Assembly: GCA_036426205.1 (NCBI GenBank)
Contig: CM071568.1
Span: 121,522,730 to 121,586,729 of the forward strand
DNA length: 64,000 nt
Origin: Ascaphus truei
Lineage: Eukaryota > Chordata > Amphibia > Anura > Ascaphidae
Direction of reading: 5' to 3'
Below are positions 23,687-36,376 of the stretch, piece by piece. Within the stretch, counting starts at the first letter, position 1, and each line of letters starts with the position of its first letter. The position numbers and the translations under genes are program-made. The notes beneath the pieces were generated by a model. It made no database searches and was not told where the DNA came from. It was given only the letters and a program-made list of their open reading frames with translations.

Positions 23687-23937
23687 CAGGGGTGCTCAAC
23701 TTCAGTCCTCAAGTCCCGGCCAACCCCCCAACAGGTCAGGTTTACAGGATATCCCAGCTTCAGCACAGGTGGCTCAATAAATCCCAGCTTCAGCACAGGT
23801 GACTCAATCAGTCCCTGCTTCAGCACAGGTGGCTCAACCAGAGTCTACAACTGAGCCACCTGTGCTGAAGCTGGGATATCCTGAAAACCTGACCTGTTGG
23901 GGGTGGGGGACTTGAGGACTGAAGTTGCGCACCCCTG
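23687..23937. mobile_element. hAT-like foldback element, copy B, with internal triplication
   Basis: Ends 'caggggtgctcaac' and the complement of 'gcgcacccctg'. It is a palindrome like copy A, but the left arm contains three successive versions of the unit 'cagcttcagcacaggtggct' (about 23755-23840) against one in the right arm. Flanking octamers are poorly matched, so no target duplication can be claimed. Confidence 0.7.
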
Positions 23938-25721
23938 CTTTAATACATTAGCACAGGCTTAACGGCAGGTTAAATTAGCACTGCCCCTGCGTTAGCTTCA
24001 AATAACTCTCTATCGCCCTCTCTGTCTCGTATTGGCACTAATGGGCGGAAAAATTGAATCATACGTTATTTCAAGGAGTAGCACTTGGTTAACGTTGGCT
24101 ATTCTCTTTAGTGGATAGGTGTTATGAATAGCCTGCTGTTTAGGTTAAATAACCCCATGGAGCATAGTGCACCTGGCCCTGTAAACTTGGAATTCTAGAT
24201 GCGGTGCTTATCGTTTTACTAACAAACCATGTCAGCTCTCACGGAGACGGAACACTTGCAGTTCTGTAGCAATCAGTTGCTGGCCGCACCAGCAACAAAC
24301 AGGTTAAATGCGCTCAAGCAAATAGTTACCATATGCTTATTTGGCAAGGTGGAAATGTTGGAAATCCTAGGCTTCATATAATGGGTGCCAAATTATAGTA
24401 AACCTGCAAGTCTTATTATGTCTAATGTGGCTGCTCTAGACATGTGGTTCAACAGAGCATTCAGTGTTAAAGCCTTTCCTCATGATAACCAAAATAACAG
24501 CCCATAATTGTGGATGAGGTTATTTCAAATGAACTGGGGATACCATTGATGCTGGGATGATAAAGCAAAAAGGGGTACATTTATGGGTGGCAGACTCAGC
24601 GACTTATTACCACTGTGAGACATACTCTTTCATCACACATAATACCTCAGCCCAATCTTCTTTTAGCTCCAGCACAAATTCTGGTATACTGTATTCTGTT
24701 TCCCAATAAAGAAGAATATGAATGCAGTGTATGACTTGCGTGACCTCTAAATGGGAGTTAAAGGACCATAATTAATAATTTAATTACTTTTAATCCTACT
24801 ATTAATACGGCTAAAATCTTTTTTTTTTGTTTGTAATCCTAATGGTGTGGCTATATTTGAGAAGCATAATCACTTGTGATTTTTTTCCCCCTGCGACATA
24901 AAACATGTACAGTATATGATATAGTGGCTCAGTTATGAGATGTTTTAAGGTTTGACTTATTATGACTCATAAAGTGATTAACTTCATACAAATGATGCTC
25001 AGCCAATGACTAATGTCTTTAAATGTTTGGCAGGAAAAGTTTGTAATCGTAATGGTATTCTCTGATGTATACTACATAACATCAGCTGGCAAACATGTCA
25101 GCATATGTACAGGCCCAGCACTAAGAGTTTGCAGGGCCCAAGGCAGCACGCTGTCAGTAGGGCCCCAGCAGTGGAAGTAGTCAGGGGCGGATTGTACTTA
25201 CCCTGAAGAGCGGCCCTCCTCCTGAAACATCGCGGCATCATGTGACATTGGGTCAGCATGACAATGGGACACTGCAGGAGGGAGGCAGCTCCGGGAATAG
25301 GTAAGACGCTCCCCTCTCACGAGTCACTCCAACACACGCGCACACACACTTACCTTTGGGAGCCACTGGTAGCCGCTGCTGGGGAACCGCAGCCCTGATT
25401 GCTCGATAGGGCAGTCCACCCATGGCCGCGGCCGGATCTACGTATGGCAAGCTGTATACTGTATCTAAATTGACTTGTCAATTGGAGTGCGAGGCGCCAC
25501 AGGCAACTAACTACCTTGCTCGGCTTACCTTAAGGCCTGTCTGCAATATGAATTTACCTATTCTATCTGACTTTCACAATGATTACATTTCAAAATTCTT
25601 GGTACTGTATGTCCAATTAATTTTTCTAAATAAAATAATAATAATGAATAATAAAAGAAAAAGCATAGTGATAATAAAAGCATAAATTGGTAATTACCAC
25701 AGTTCATATACAACATATCAT
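23938..25721. other. Intron 9 sequence, nothing firm
   Basis: No exon recognised. The segment 25110-25440 is GC-richer and contains 'gcagggcccaaggcagc', wording that recurs near 62860 ('ccctgggcccaatgatttc'); both may be bits of a dispersed repeat. Confidence 0.35.
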
Positions 25722-25905
25722 GAATGAATGTCTTTATTTGTATAGCGCCATTAATGTACATAGCGCTTCACAGCAGTAACAGTTACAATCATATAAATTA
25801 TAAGATATAAATAACACAAAAGGAAGAAGTGCTCAGACATAAAAGTAACATTTAGGAAGGGGAGTCCCTGCTCCGAAGAGCTTACAATCTAATTGATACA
25901 ATCTA
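25722..25905 (+). repeat. Dispersed 'tttatatagcgcc...gagcttacaatcta' repeat
   Basis: It starts 'tctttatttgtatagcgcca', continues 'atagcgcttcacagc', and ends 'gaagagcttacaatctaatt'. Start, spacing and end match 9447-9640, so the boundaries are well supported by this pair. Confidence 0.65.
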
Positions 25906-27317
25906 TCATCTCTCATACTTTTCGACTCCTGCTCATTTCTCCAAATTCACTCCTGCAATTCCAATTGCATGAATTGGAATTTATTGCAGTTTAGTAACGG
26001 ACATGGACTGGTGGCGTTATACAGTGGAGGGACTATACATGGGGGTGCTGGAGCCCTTGGTATTTATTGAGGTCATAGACACCACTACATTGAGAATCAG
26101 ATCACACTCTTTTAAATAACACAAAATGTGGACATTATTGTGCCCTGCCTCTTGTGTTTTTTATGGTAACCTCTATGCACATAATGAAACGATACTGTGC
26201 TTTTGTATGGACTTTTACTTTATGGTTTTATGGTTTTTGTTTATGGTTTTATGCTGAGAGAAAACTACACCAATTGCACAGAGTATTTATGTTTCAAAAG
26301 TGAATGCACTTTGCTACTGAACATGGTGAGCAATACCAAATGCAGATCTGTGTCATCACTAAGCCCACTCAACTTCCTTCCTGAGACCTAAATTTATCTT
26401 TTGAGAACTCTGTAGCAGATAAAAACAAGCAGCTCTGTGCTCAGGGTGAACGTTTGCCAGTGCACCTCATTCTCACCTTCACTGCCCTGTCAGGTTACCT
26501 CGTACTGAGCATCAGTGGTGGGTAAAGGGCTGCTTTGGGTGCAACCTTCACGTAAGTCCAGTGATCACAAACCTGAATACACATGTCATCAAATAAAGAA
26601 ACATCGGAAGTTCTAATATAACACATAGAACAGGATAAAGAAGATGCAGACTGATCCCTTTTGGTCCACGTTTGTCACTTGGTCCCTACAATCAACGGAT
26701 TAATAATGTAAATAGAAACACCAAATTGGAACAGGACTATCCGTCCTCCGCAGCTTGTTAACTTCTTGAAAAAGGCAGTGAGATAAGATGGATGTGCCCT
26801 CCCCTTCTGCAGACCACAGATTGAAGGGATTACTCGTCACACTGCGATATTCAGATCAGGGCACTATCTCATGGACACTCCCAATGACATATCCATGCAA
26901 TAGTGCCCCGATCGTCATTATCACAGTTTAATGAAGAACCCCCTAAGTGTCCTCCACTGCTTCCCCCTTCTCATGCTTATTCATCTTCCCGGGAAGGGGT
27001 GTGCACAGTTTGATGATATAATCATACTACAGTATCATGTTCAAACAAGCCAATTGTAGAAGAAACATGAGACAGACATCTGCAGGAAGGATTAAAAGTC
27101 CCCACTGGAAAGGAAAGCGTATTTATATTTGAAAGAACACATGAACAAATGTAATCATCTTTAAAGTTTCTCCAAGGAAGTCAATCGCTTTAGTGAATTA
27201 AAACTAATTTGTGTCATGGAAGTGCCTCTAAGCTGTCTGTACGCTTCATTTATTAAGTGCTGTGCGTCATGGCTGGAACAGTAAGTCATCTTAATAAAGT
27301 CAGGGTGAGCTGTACAT
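25906..27317. other. Intron 9 sequence, nothing recognised
   Basis: AT-rich with no recognisable exon, repeat or structure apart from short 'tatggtttt' repeats near 26210-26250. Confidence 0.4.
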
Positions 27318-27505
27318 CAGGGCTGCTCAACTACAGTCCCCAACAGGTCAGGTTTTAAGGATATCCCAGCTTCAGCACAGGTGGCTCAATCAGTGGCTCA
27401 GTCTTTGATTGATTGAGCCACCTGTGCTGAAGCAGGGATATCTTTGAAACCTGACCTGTTGGGGGGGGGGGGGGGGAGCATAAGGGCTGCAGTTGAGCAC
27501 CACTG
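27318..27505. mobile_element. hAT-like foldback element, copy C
   Basis: Ends 'cagggctgctcaac' and the complement of 'gttgagcaccactg'. The arms 'gatatcccagcttcagcaca' and 'tgtgctgaagcagggatatc' pair. Flanking octamers 'ctgtacat' and 'atgtagat' agree at 6 of 8. A G17 run interrupts the right arm at about 27462. Confidence 0.75.
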
Positions 27506-27873
27506 ATGTAGATGAAAGGTTGAAAATAAGAATTATGATAAGCTGATTTTATATTTCGTGCCTTTGTTTCAATCAATCCAAGGTGTTTTATGTCAACATC
27601 ACTCCGCTTGTGTCAGTCTTTTTTTTTTTTAGTCAGTCTAATCTTGTAAGATTAGGCATGAACAATAGTGAATATAACCAAGTGTATGTATGGGAACATG
27701 CAATTGATGGTAGAAACATAGGGATTAATTTAGTGACTGTATGTATGGTGCTGTTATCGCTATTCAGCTCTCTCTAGCACATGTTAGACACAAATCTGTT
27801 GCAATTGCAAACAAATGTTTGTTTGCAATGAAATGAAATATGGCCACTGCTTTAGCACACTGTAACATATGGA

Positions 27874-28703
27874 TTTAAAGGAGCATTCCATGCAATATCC
27901 TAAGTGTGTGTTTGTCTTTAATATATCACTTCTTTATTAGTAGATAATACATTTTTATTTTATTTTAAATTCGACTCTTAATGCCATTTTTAATGCGTTT
28001 TAATATACCGAGCATCCTTTGATTTGTATAGCAGGTTTAAGCCCACCTCCCTGGCAGTGCAATATCTTTGCACCACTTTCCTGTTTGTGATAATTTGTTG
28101 CCAATATTCCCAGCAGTTTGAGCTGCAAACTGTAACAATAGATAATGTTACCTTAATAATATAGCGTAAAGAAAGAGGAGAATCAGGTAAAGCAACTAGG
28201 GATGCCCCTAAAAAGTGGGTCTAGGGTAAAGGAGAGTAAAAATGGGCGCTAAAAGCAAGAAATCCTGGTCAAGGAGTAGCAATATACAAAAGGGAGCCAA
28301 GCACACCAAACGATCGGAAAATTCGGAAATCAGGGACCCTGATGAAGGTGCATATGGACCGAAACGTTGGATGCAACTCTGACTCTTTAGTCATTAAATG
28401 ACTTTTTTTGCTACATGGTGAATTTTCCGATCGTTTGGGGTGCTTGGCTCCCTTTCTCACCTTAATAATATAAGAATACATTGTAGCTGCTGAGTTACAC
28501 TGACTGATGGATTGATTGAAACTGAAAGGCAGCCATTTAGTGAAATTTGGGAAGCAGGATCTTTGTTGATCGATCACAGGTGAAGGAATTGATCGTCAGC
28601 TTAGGTAATTAGTTTTCAATAAAGGTAATCAATGGTTGCATATATTAAAACAAAAAAATATATATTTTTTTTTTAAAGTGTCATTTGGATTGCCTCTTTA
28701 AAT
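27874..28703. mobile_element. 0.8-kb non-autonomous element, copy 2, split by a later insertion
   Basis: It is related block by block to 22080-22882. Left end 'tttaaaggagcattcca' and right end 'ggattgcctctttaaat' are inverted relative to each other. The element is interrupted at 28164-28459 by a younger insertion; without that insert it is about 520 bp. No coding capacity. Confidence 0.6.
28164..28459. mobile_element. 296-bp SINE-like insertion with 13-bp target duplication
   Basis: The 13 bases 'ccttaataatata' occur on both sides (28151-28163 and 28460-28472), whereas the related element at 22080-22882 has no such insert. A long variable duplication points to target-primed reverse transcription. 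Inside, 'aaagggagccaagcacacca' (about 28288) pairs with its complement ending at 28455. The segment 28336-28371 contains 'accctgatgaaggtgcatat' and then 'ggaccgaaacgttgg'. Confidence 0.7.
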
Positions 28704-30171
28704 ATGCTGACTCTTAAAAGGAATGGATTACCGTTTGGGTGTAAGTTATCTCCCATTATCACGTTTAAAAAAAACCAGGCTCCGGCTGTTCTGGTTTTCA
28801 GAAGTTAGCTGCAAGTTCAAATCTGCACATCTTTTGCACCATATCGCAACACACAGAGAGAGAATATTAATTCAGTAGATTTCTATTTTATGTTTAATAA
28901 TTGTCATTTTTTCGGAAGATATGCTATAAATGCCAACCGTTGAGATGTTTGCTAGAAACTGATTTCAGACTCAGCCCTGATCACAGCAACGTTAGAATTG
29001 CTGTGCTACTTATGTAAGAGCCCTTAACCAGTTCCTAATGAAAGCAACATGTACTCTATTTCAGATTAATCTTGTATGTATTGTAGATAGAGATATTTAT
29101 CGAATTTGCAAAGCTCTGAAGCTTAAGCTGTGAAACCACTAAGATAATAAGTTTTTGCAGTGCATGTGCCTTTCTTTGCAACTTCAAAAAATGAATTGTG
29201 GAGTGGAGCTTCACCTACACCTCTTAACCAAAATGCAATATAAAAGTGGACGCGGGAGTCAGAGCCTTAGACTTAGAAGAAAAAATATATTTTATATTGA
29301 AAATTAGTTAAATAATTGCCTTACTTGTAAGATTGCCCACTGCTTTGTATCTAATTATCCTTCAAATACCTACCATTTGCTCCTGACGTCAGGGCTATTA
29401 CTGCTGAGCCTTTCCTCTTGAAATTGCTTGCACATTCCGCGACATACGTTCCATTGAGCTGCCCTGATTTCGCCTGAATTCAGCTATTCATTGGAATTTT
29501 GGGAGGGACTACAATAGCTACAACCTGAGAGCAAAATAGAAACACAAATGATTCTGTTCATAGAAACGTAAAACACCCAACCATATCAGTACAAGACGAA
29601 TGCTTAGATATTCTGTCACGTATATGTGTTATCTTTAAATTTTTTGCTAATTTTTCTATGGTTTCAGATTTCCCCCTCCCCCTATTTTTGAAAGCTGCAC
29701 TGTGTATCAAGATAGTGTTGACTACTAAGTCTGATATGAATAGTAAGGTTGCATACGGTATTTCTTTTGCAGTTTGTAGATGTGTAGCTGCTGTTAATGG
29801 TTTGCCTGTCCCCAGTAGTCACTGCGGCACGCGCTACACACACCTCTATGGGGCAGGCCCCAGTGGCTGTGTGTGTGTGGGTGCCACAAAGCGCTGTGAC
29901 GCGTACGCTGGCAGGGAAGACAAGAATTTTGTCTTTCCATGTCGCGACACGGTGACGTGGCCGGCGCACAGCCAATGGCAGGGTAGATGTGCCCCGTCAT
30001 GACCCCGCCCCCCTAGACCTTCCTACAGACTGCTGATCGCAGCTCTAGTCGCTGCACGCGCCGCCATGCCGCTAGGAGCGCGTGCAGCCGGGAGGACCAG
30101 GGCTGTAGCCTTACTGGGAGAGACCTAGTATTTGTTAATAATACCCTATTTTTTCACTGATCTGAATATGT
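28704..30171. other. Intron 9 sequence with a GC-rich block at 29810-30110
   Basis: Mostly AT-rich. The CpG-rich block contains 'gcacgcgctacacacacc', 'gtcgcgacacggtgacg' and 'gctgcacgcgccgccatg'. It is probably a non-autonomous DNA element, but I could not fix its ends. Confidence 0.4.
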
Positions 30172-31292
30172 TACATAGTAGATGAGGTTGAAAAAAGACA
30201 TAGTCCATCAAGTTCAACCTGTGCTAAATTTAAACAACAGATACTTTATCCTATATCCGTACTTACAGTATATTGATTCAGAGGAAGGCAAACAAAAAAA
30301 CCCCAGTGTCATATCATCTAATTATATCTCAAAAGGGGAAAAATAAATTCCTTCCTGACTCCAAGAATTGGCAATCGGAATACTCCCTGGATCAACATCC
30401 TTCCCTTGTTTACTTATTTGGTATATCCCTGTATACCTTTTCCATCTAAAAAGATGTCCAACCTTTTTTTGAACAAATCTATTGTATCTGCCATCACAGT
30501 CTCCATGGGTAATGAATTCCACATTGTAACTGCCCTTACTGTAAAGAACCCTTTCCATTGTTGCTGGTGAAATCTCCTTTCCAATCTAAAGGGATGCCCC
30601 CGAGTCCTTTGTACTGCTCGTGGAATGAATAGTTCTTTTGAAAGCTCCTTGTACTGTCCCCGAATATATATTTGTATATAGTTATCATATCCCCTCTTAG
30701 ACGCCTCTTTTCTAATGTAAACAAATCTAATTTCACTAGCCATTTCTCATAAATCAGATTATCCATCCCTTTAATTAATTTGGTGGCTTTTCTCTGCACT
30801 TTCTCTTATTCCATAATGTCTTTTCTAAGGAGTGGTGCACAAAATTGTACTCCATATTCAAGGTGTGGTCTTACTAATGCTTTATAAAGGTGTATAATGA
30901 TGTTTACTTCCCTTCCATCCATTGTCCGTTTAATGCAAGATAAGATCTTGTTTACCTTTGCTACTGCATGACTTTGGGCACTATTGCTATGCCTGCTGTC
31001 TACAAGCACTCCTAAATCCTTCTCCATCAAGGGTTCCCATAATTTATCCCCATTTAATTTGTAAATCACCTGTTTAGTCTTGTTTCCCAAATGCATAACC
31101 TTACATTTATCTGTATTAAACCTCATCTGCCATTTACCTTCCCAAGTTTCCAGTCTATCCAGGTGCTTCTGGAGAGAAATTACATCCTGCTGTGATTCTA
31201 CAACCTTACACAATTTAGTGCCATCAGCAAAGGTGGACACTTTGCTCTCTATGCCAACCCCAATGCCATTAATAAATATCTGTATAATGTTG
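30172..31292 (-). pseudogene. CR1 LINE, 5'-truncated ORF2 fragment
   Basis: On the minus strand the translation contains the end of a CR1-type reverse transcriptase: 'STFADGTKLCK' (catalytic FADD changed to FADG), 'KCKVMHLGNKTK', 'YKALVRPHLEYGVQFC', 'KRRLRGDMITIYKYI' and 'AVTMWNSLPMETV'. Frames shift several times between 30322 and 30810. CR1 elements are usually cut at the 5' end, as here. The 3' end is at 30172 ('ttacatagtagatgagg' on +), and the same end is seen at 63496. Confidence 0.9.
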
Positions 31293-32644
31293 AATACACA
31301 GATCCGTAAAACATTCACAAATTTCGAGAATATTGGCCTTCTTTGCGCTGTGTAAAACTTGCAAAAGTGGAAACATTTGCAAAACAAATTACCAAGTGCT
31401 ACAAGTTTAAAAACAGTGCGGTTCAGTTGCAATCCTTTTAAGATACCTTTTAAGATACTATAATAATAGAGTGGGTGACTTTTTGGCATTTTTCGGAAAA
31501 ATGTGCAACATGTTATCCATTTTTTTTTAATAAAATCAATGCAAAGGGGCATGTTTAATAAACGGTTCTATGCCAGAAGAAGTGACTATGCCAGGCGGTG
31601 TCTTATGGATGAGCACTTCTTAGTAGATGTGTGCCAAGGTGCGTTTTTGTAACTTGAAAACTGAAAAATAGTGCCTTAAAGTCATGCTATTTTACATATC
31701 CTCCTAATTAATCTTAGATATACTAGGATACTTGGCAAGAATACAGGGATAGCACCTACAAAAACAGATCATTACGAACAAGGTGTTTTTTTCATGTGTT
31801 ACATTGATAAACCAAGTAACAATTTCAAATTCAATAAATCGCTTGTGGTTTCATCATAAAACAAAATATTTGATGGCGGTTCATTTTCATGTCTAAAATC
31901 CACCTTGGTGTTCAATTAATTACCCATGATGTATGATAATTGTTGCACAGTAGCAGTAATTTGATTCTCCCTGGGGCTATTGCTAGACATTGTTCTTCTG
32001 TTGACAAACAAGCATAATGGCACTGGAAAGAAAGGAGGGAGATTGCAGTTTATACTCCCAACCGACTGAGCCTGGCTTTCTTACCTTCTGCTGCACATTT
32101 CGGCATATATATAGAATCAGCCCCTAAGAGACCGTTGGTATTAAAAGTAAATAAAACCACCTTGCAGCAAGACTCGCTCCAAATGAGTGGCACTTGAAAT
32201 GCATGGAAGCACCATCCAGGTGATTTAAGTATAGAAGAAGAGGGACTCCGAATATTTACAGTATGCCAATTATTGTAAGCTGCCCTCTTACTGCCCCTCG
32301 ATGTAACTAGTAATCACAGTAAGGACTGACTGTATGCATTGGCAATATGAAAAATGCTCAGCTTGTTCCCTTAACATCTTGCAAGTCATTAAGTGAAATG
32401 ACAGCCTTTACATTGGCTTTTAATAAAGAGCAGGAGGCTGGTATCTGTACATTATTTGCTGTTGCCATTTTGTATAATTAACCAAATTCCATAACTTTTT
32501 TTATTTATTTTTTAGTGTGCCTATTTGGGATTTAAGATCTATTTAATGGGCAGCATTTCTTAAGAAAAGTTTCAACACAGTCCCGCTCTAAATCTCATGC
32601 TTTGTGATGTGTTAAGCAAACTGCAATAAAGCCGTAGTATGAAG

Positions 32645-32735
32645 GCTTACCTGACGAAATGGTGCTCAAAAGCTATTCATGTTTAAAGTTGGTCCAATAA
32701 AGAGGTAACACCTGCACCAGTTTTTTGGCTTGATT
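32645..32735 (+). repeat. Old dispersed repeat with 'gttggtccaataaa' motif
   Basis: It contains 'cctgacgaaatggtgctc', 'aaaagctattcatg' and 'gttggtccaataaagaggta' in that order. This order is the same as in the reverse complement of 62218-62345. The family is widespread in vertebrates as far as I recall, but I do not assign a name. Confidence 0.45.
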
Positions 32736-33295
32736 TCTGAACTACAGTAACATTCACATTTCTTCTTCTTCAATAACGGCCACATTAACCCTAACTGCTG
32801 AGCCTGGGCTCAGGAGCAGGGAAATCTCTCTGAATAGGTTCTTTGTACTTGACATTTCAGGCCCACACCCTCATTTTTTGGCTGCCCTAGTTAAACAGTT
32901 TGACATGATTAGCTTTCATACCACTTTTTGCATTTTTATAAAACAGAGTATTTGGGTACATTTCTGTTTGTTAGGATGTTGTGCTTGGCTCTGATTTACA
33001 AGATTTTTCTTTGACATTATATATATATATTTAGGGTAACAGAAATGTGCGTCTGTGTTCAAATTTGTCACTTTCACATTGTTCGAAATTGTTGAAAATT
33101 TTGCCATTTTGCATGAGAATTGCTTGAAAATGGCAGTGCTGTATATAAAGGGCCATCTGAGCTGAATTGGGTGTTACATTTTTGGGGTGAGCATTACACA
33201 TTTTCATAAAAGCCATGTGCCATTACTTATCTGTAGCTTTGCATTCAAGTCAAAACCATATTTCATTTTTTTTTCTAGCGAACGTGTTAGCCATA

Positions 33296-33438
33296 CAGAT
33301 GTAGACAAGGTTATTGCACTCGCTGTGCATTATGATGGGATAGTCTGTTATATTCTGCGTTATCACTGCCATTGAATCCTATAGATAATCTGTCCTGTTC
33401 TGCGTTATAAGCGAGTGCAATCCTCTCGGCTACATCTG
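33296..33438. mobile_element. Tc1/mariner-like MITE
   Basis: Bounded by TA dinucleotides (33294-33295 and 33439-33440). Ends are 'cagatgtag' and 'ctacatctg', and the inner arms 'attgcactcgct' and 'agcgagtgcaat' also pair. It has the same termini as 45341-45477. 143 bp, non-coding. Confidence 0.65.
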
Positions 33439-34689
33439 TATATACATCTACATGTTATAATACTGTTTTGCATTCTGTCTATTGACTATTAACACTGTCA
33501 TCATTATTCCCATTGAGTGCAACAGATTCTTCTTCTTTGTCTTCACATGCTTTATTTTGGAAATGAAAAGTATGTAAATGTATACATGAACAGAGATATA
33601 CTTCTAGTGAACCTGAGATACACAGGCAACCAAAGGAACGTAGAGTAGACTTAATTTGAAATCAATACATGGTCTTGTCTGAGTACATATTATTAATCAA
33701 ACATGACAGATATTGAGACACCCAATAGGATGATGTCTCTATTCTGATTTGTAATTACATTAAAAAATGAAATTCTATAGTAGGATAGAGATGTGGTTAT
33801 CAAAGTCTTGCTCTAAACAAATAATTTTAGACCAGGTAATCTATACTGTTTTATGTAGTGTAAGTGATATACCTCATTTAGGAAACAAAGTGGGACGTAT
33901 ACAGGTATATTCATGTCTATAATTGAACAGAACATAGGAGCCATGGCCGAACAGACCAAACATAATCTTTACAACAGTTGTAAGCAATGTAACTTGTTTG
34001 CTATTCTGGCGCTACTAGCAATAAATGTTATTGTCATACTCAGACAGTTTATAATAGGGACATACATTAGCAGGGATTAAACTTATTGCAATTGTCATGA
34101 TTCTGAAAATGATAGAGGTTGTACTGTATATCAATAAGGTTGTCTTATCAACATGTAACCGTCCAATGAATTACTTAATATCCCATACTTGTACATTTCA
34201 ATAACATGTAATAAACTTTATTTTAAAGTTGTATGTATTTGAAGCATACTTCGGAGGCATACACTAACCAATTTAAAGATTGAATTTGCACAGTTAGGTG
34301 ACATTTCTATCTTCTGTATTCTGCGAGATCTGTATCAAACTATCATGGCTGTAAATCGGTGAAAAAAAATATTTATCAAAGAAAGGAACTACCACAGCTT
34401 TAAATGGGATTCTTTTCTTTCATAAATCTACTTTTTTGCCCCACTTTTTGGTCCACTTTATAGTCTGGGATCTTTGATATATAAACCCCTTGCATTTATT
34501 GAGTTCCACTAGCTTTATTGATCTTAGAAAAAAATGGATTATATATATATATGTTGTTGTTAATTGGATATCGGGTGTTATACATAAACTTCTAAAACCA
34601 AAAAAAAATGCCTTTTTTACATATGATCATATTATTCCCTTTTTCTTGAACGCCACATGAGGATTAATGTAAAGTTTAAAGTTTACTTG

Positions 34690-36317
34690 ACTGATAGCAC
34701 TGCTTCTTGAATGGATTTTACCAACTCAAAAGGATATTAAATCCCTGTTTGCAGAATAACATAGACTTTCAGAAAAGGCATATGATCTGATTGAGGGAGA
34801 GTATCTTTCTAATATTTTGGCTAAAGTAGGAATCACAGGCAATTAACAAAATTACCTTTGTTTACTTTCTACTTCTCCATTGCATAGGATTTAGGTTAAT
34901 GGTGATGCTTCAGCACCTTAAGCAATCGAAAGAGCTCAAGACAAGGATGCCCATTATCACTACTTCTATTTTTCTTGGCTCTTGATTCCCTGGCTATAAT
35001 ATTAAAATCTTATAATCATTATTATGACTTAACGTTCGATGACCAGAAGATAATTCTAGCATTGTTTGCGGACGATATGCTGTTGTTTACCACTAAATCG
35101 AAAATATCTATCTTGGAAATATATAGATCAATTCAAAATATTGGTTCCTTCTCAGGATTTAACATTTATTTTGATAAATCAGAATTGCTACTCATAAATA
35201 ATCTCTCGTCCTTTGATTTTAATGCAAAATTGATAGCCCAAATTTAGTTAGCAAGAAATAGTATCACATTAAAAAAAAATCTATTTCCTAGAAAATGTAC
35301 AGGTTACTTGACACCTGTATGAACTTACATCTCTCTTTATTGGGCAGATGTGCAGTAATTAAGGTGATTATTTTCCCAAAAATTATTTATTCCATCCAAA
35401 TGCTCTAGTTTCATTTTTTTTCAAGTAAATATCTAAAGAATTTTAATATTTAACTTTATTTGACAAAAAACCTAGGCTAAGCCTAGGAAAGCTACACTTA
35501 CCAAAACATTTGGGGGGTCTCACACTACTCAATGTAAAACTTTTTTAAATGATAGAATTATTTATATATGCTTCAGATTGGATCTTTTTCAGGAGAAACT
35601 ATACAATTCCGAATCTATAGGGTGAACACTTCAGGCCTTGGAACCCAAGCTACTATCTTAATTCTACACACACAATCTAAATAATATACCTTCAGGGCAT
35701 GGTACTATATCTGGAAACTCTAAAATATATCCAAGCATCACCAAATGTTCACCTTTGTTATTAAAGGACAGGTAGGGACAATCCACACTTTACAATTTGT
35801 AAGGTGAGTGAGAGTGGTGCCCAAGGGGTTAATAAATGCTAAATTCAAGAAACAAATCTTAAAGCAAGAAACAAAAAGTGCAGTTTGTCAGTGGGTGCTA
35901 GTACTGCTAAGGGACTGCATTGAAGACCACGAGAGAGGCGTCAAAACCTATAATATTTATTATGTAAGTAATATATTTGGGAGGTTATTTACTATGCAGT
36001 AGTTTGGAGTGCTGCTGCATTTTTTACCTACACTTAAAATTTGGGGAATAAAATGGAATCTCGGACATTAAGAACCCCCCTGATGAGGACTCAAAAGTCA
36101 TAATGAACAAGTAGAAACCGAATCTACCAAATTCTAATTTCTTCATGTATGTGCAAGGTCAAACAACTCCATGGGATTTCTGGGACCAAAACATTATGTA
36201 AATGGCCATTGACCTTCCTAAAGCTACAAAGTTAAAAACAGTTTTTCTCCAAAATGGTCTGAGCTGATAAAGGCCTGGGAAAGTAATTAATCCCTATTGA
36301 GAGAATACGAGAAATCG

Positions 36318-36376
<59 letters not shown>

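Larger units (their letters stand above)
31293..34689. other. Intron 9 sequence with one MITE and one old repeat
   Basis: No exon recognised. It includes the MITE at 33296-33438 and the old repeat at 32645-32735, listed separately. The rest is AT-rich and featureless. Confidence 0.4.

Noticed and set aside
28288..28455. Inverted repeat first taken as a separate DNA transposon
   Set aside because: The 13-bp duplication lies outside at 28151-28163 and 28460-28472, so the mobile unit is the whole 296 bp.
31293..31552. N-terminal part of a long minus frame continuous with the CR1 fragment
   Set aside because: The wording before about 31292 does not resemble CR1; it is flanking DNA that happens to be open.
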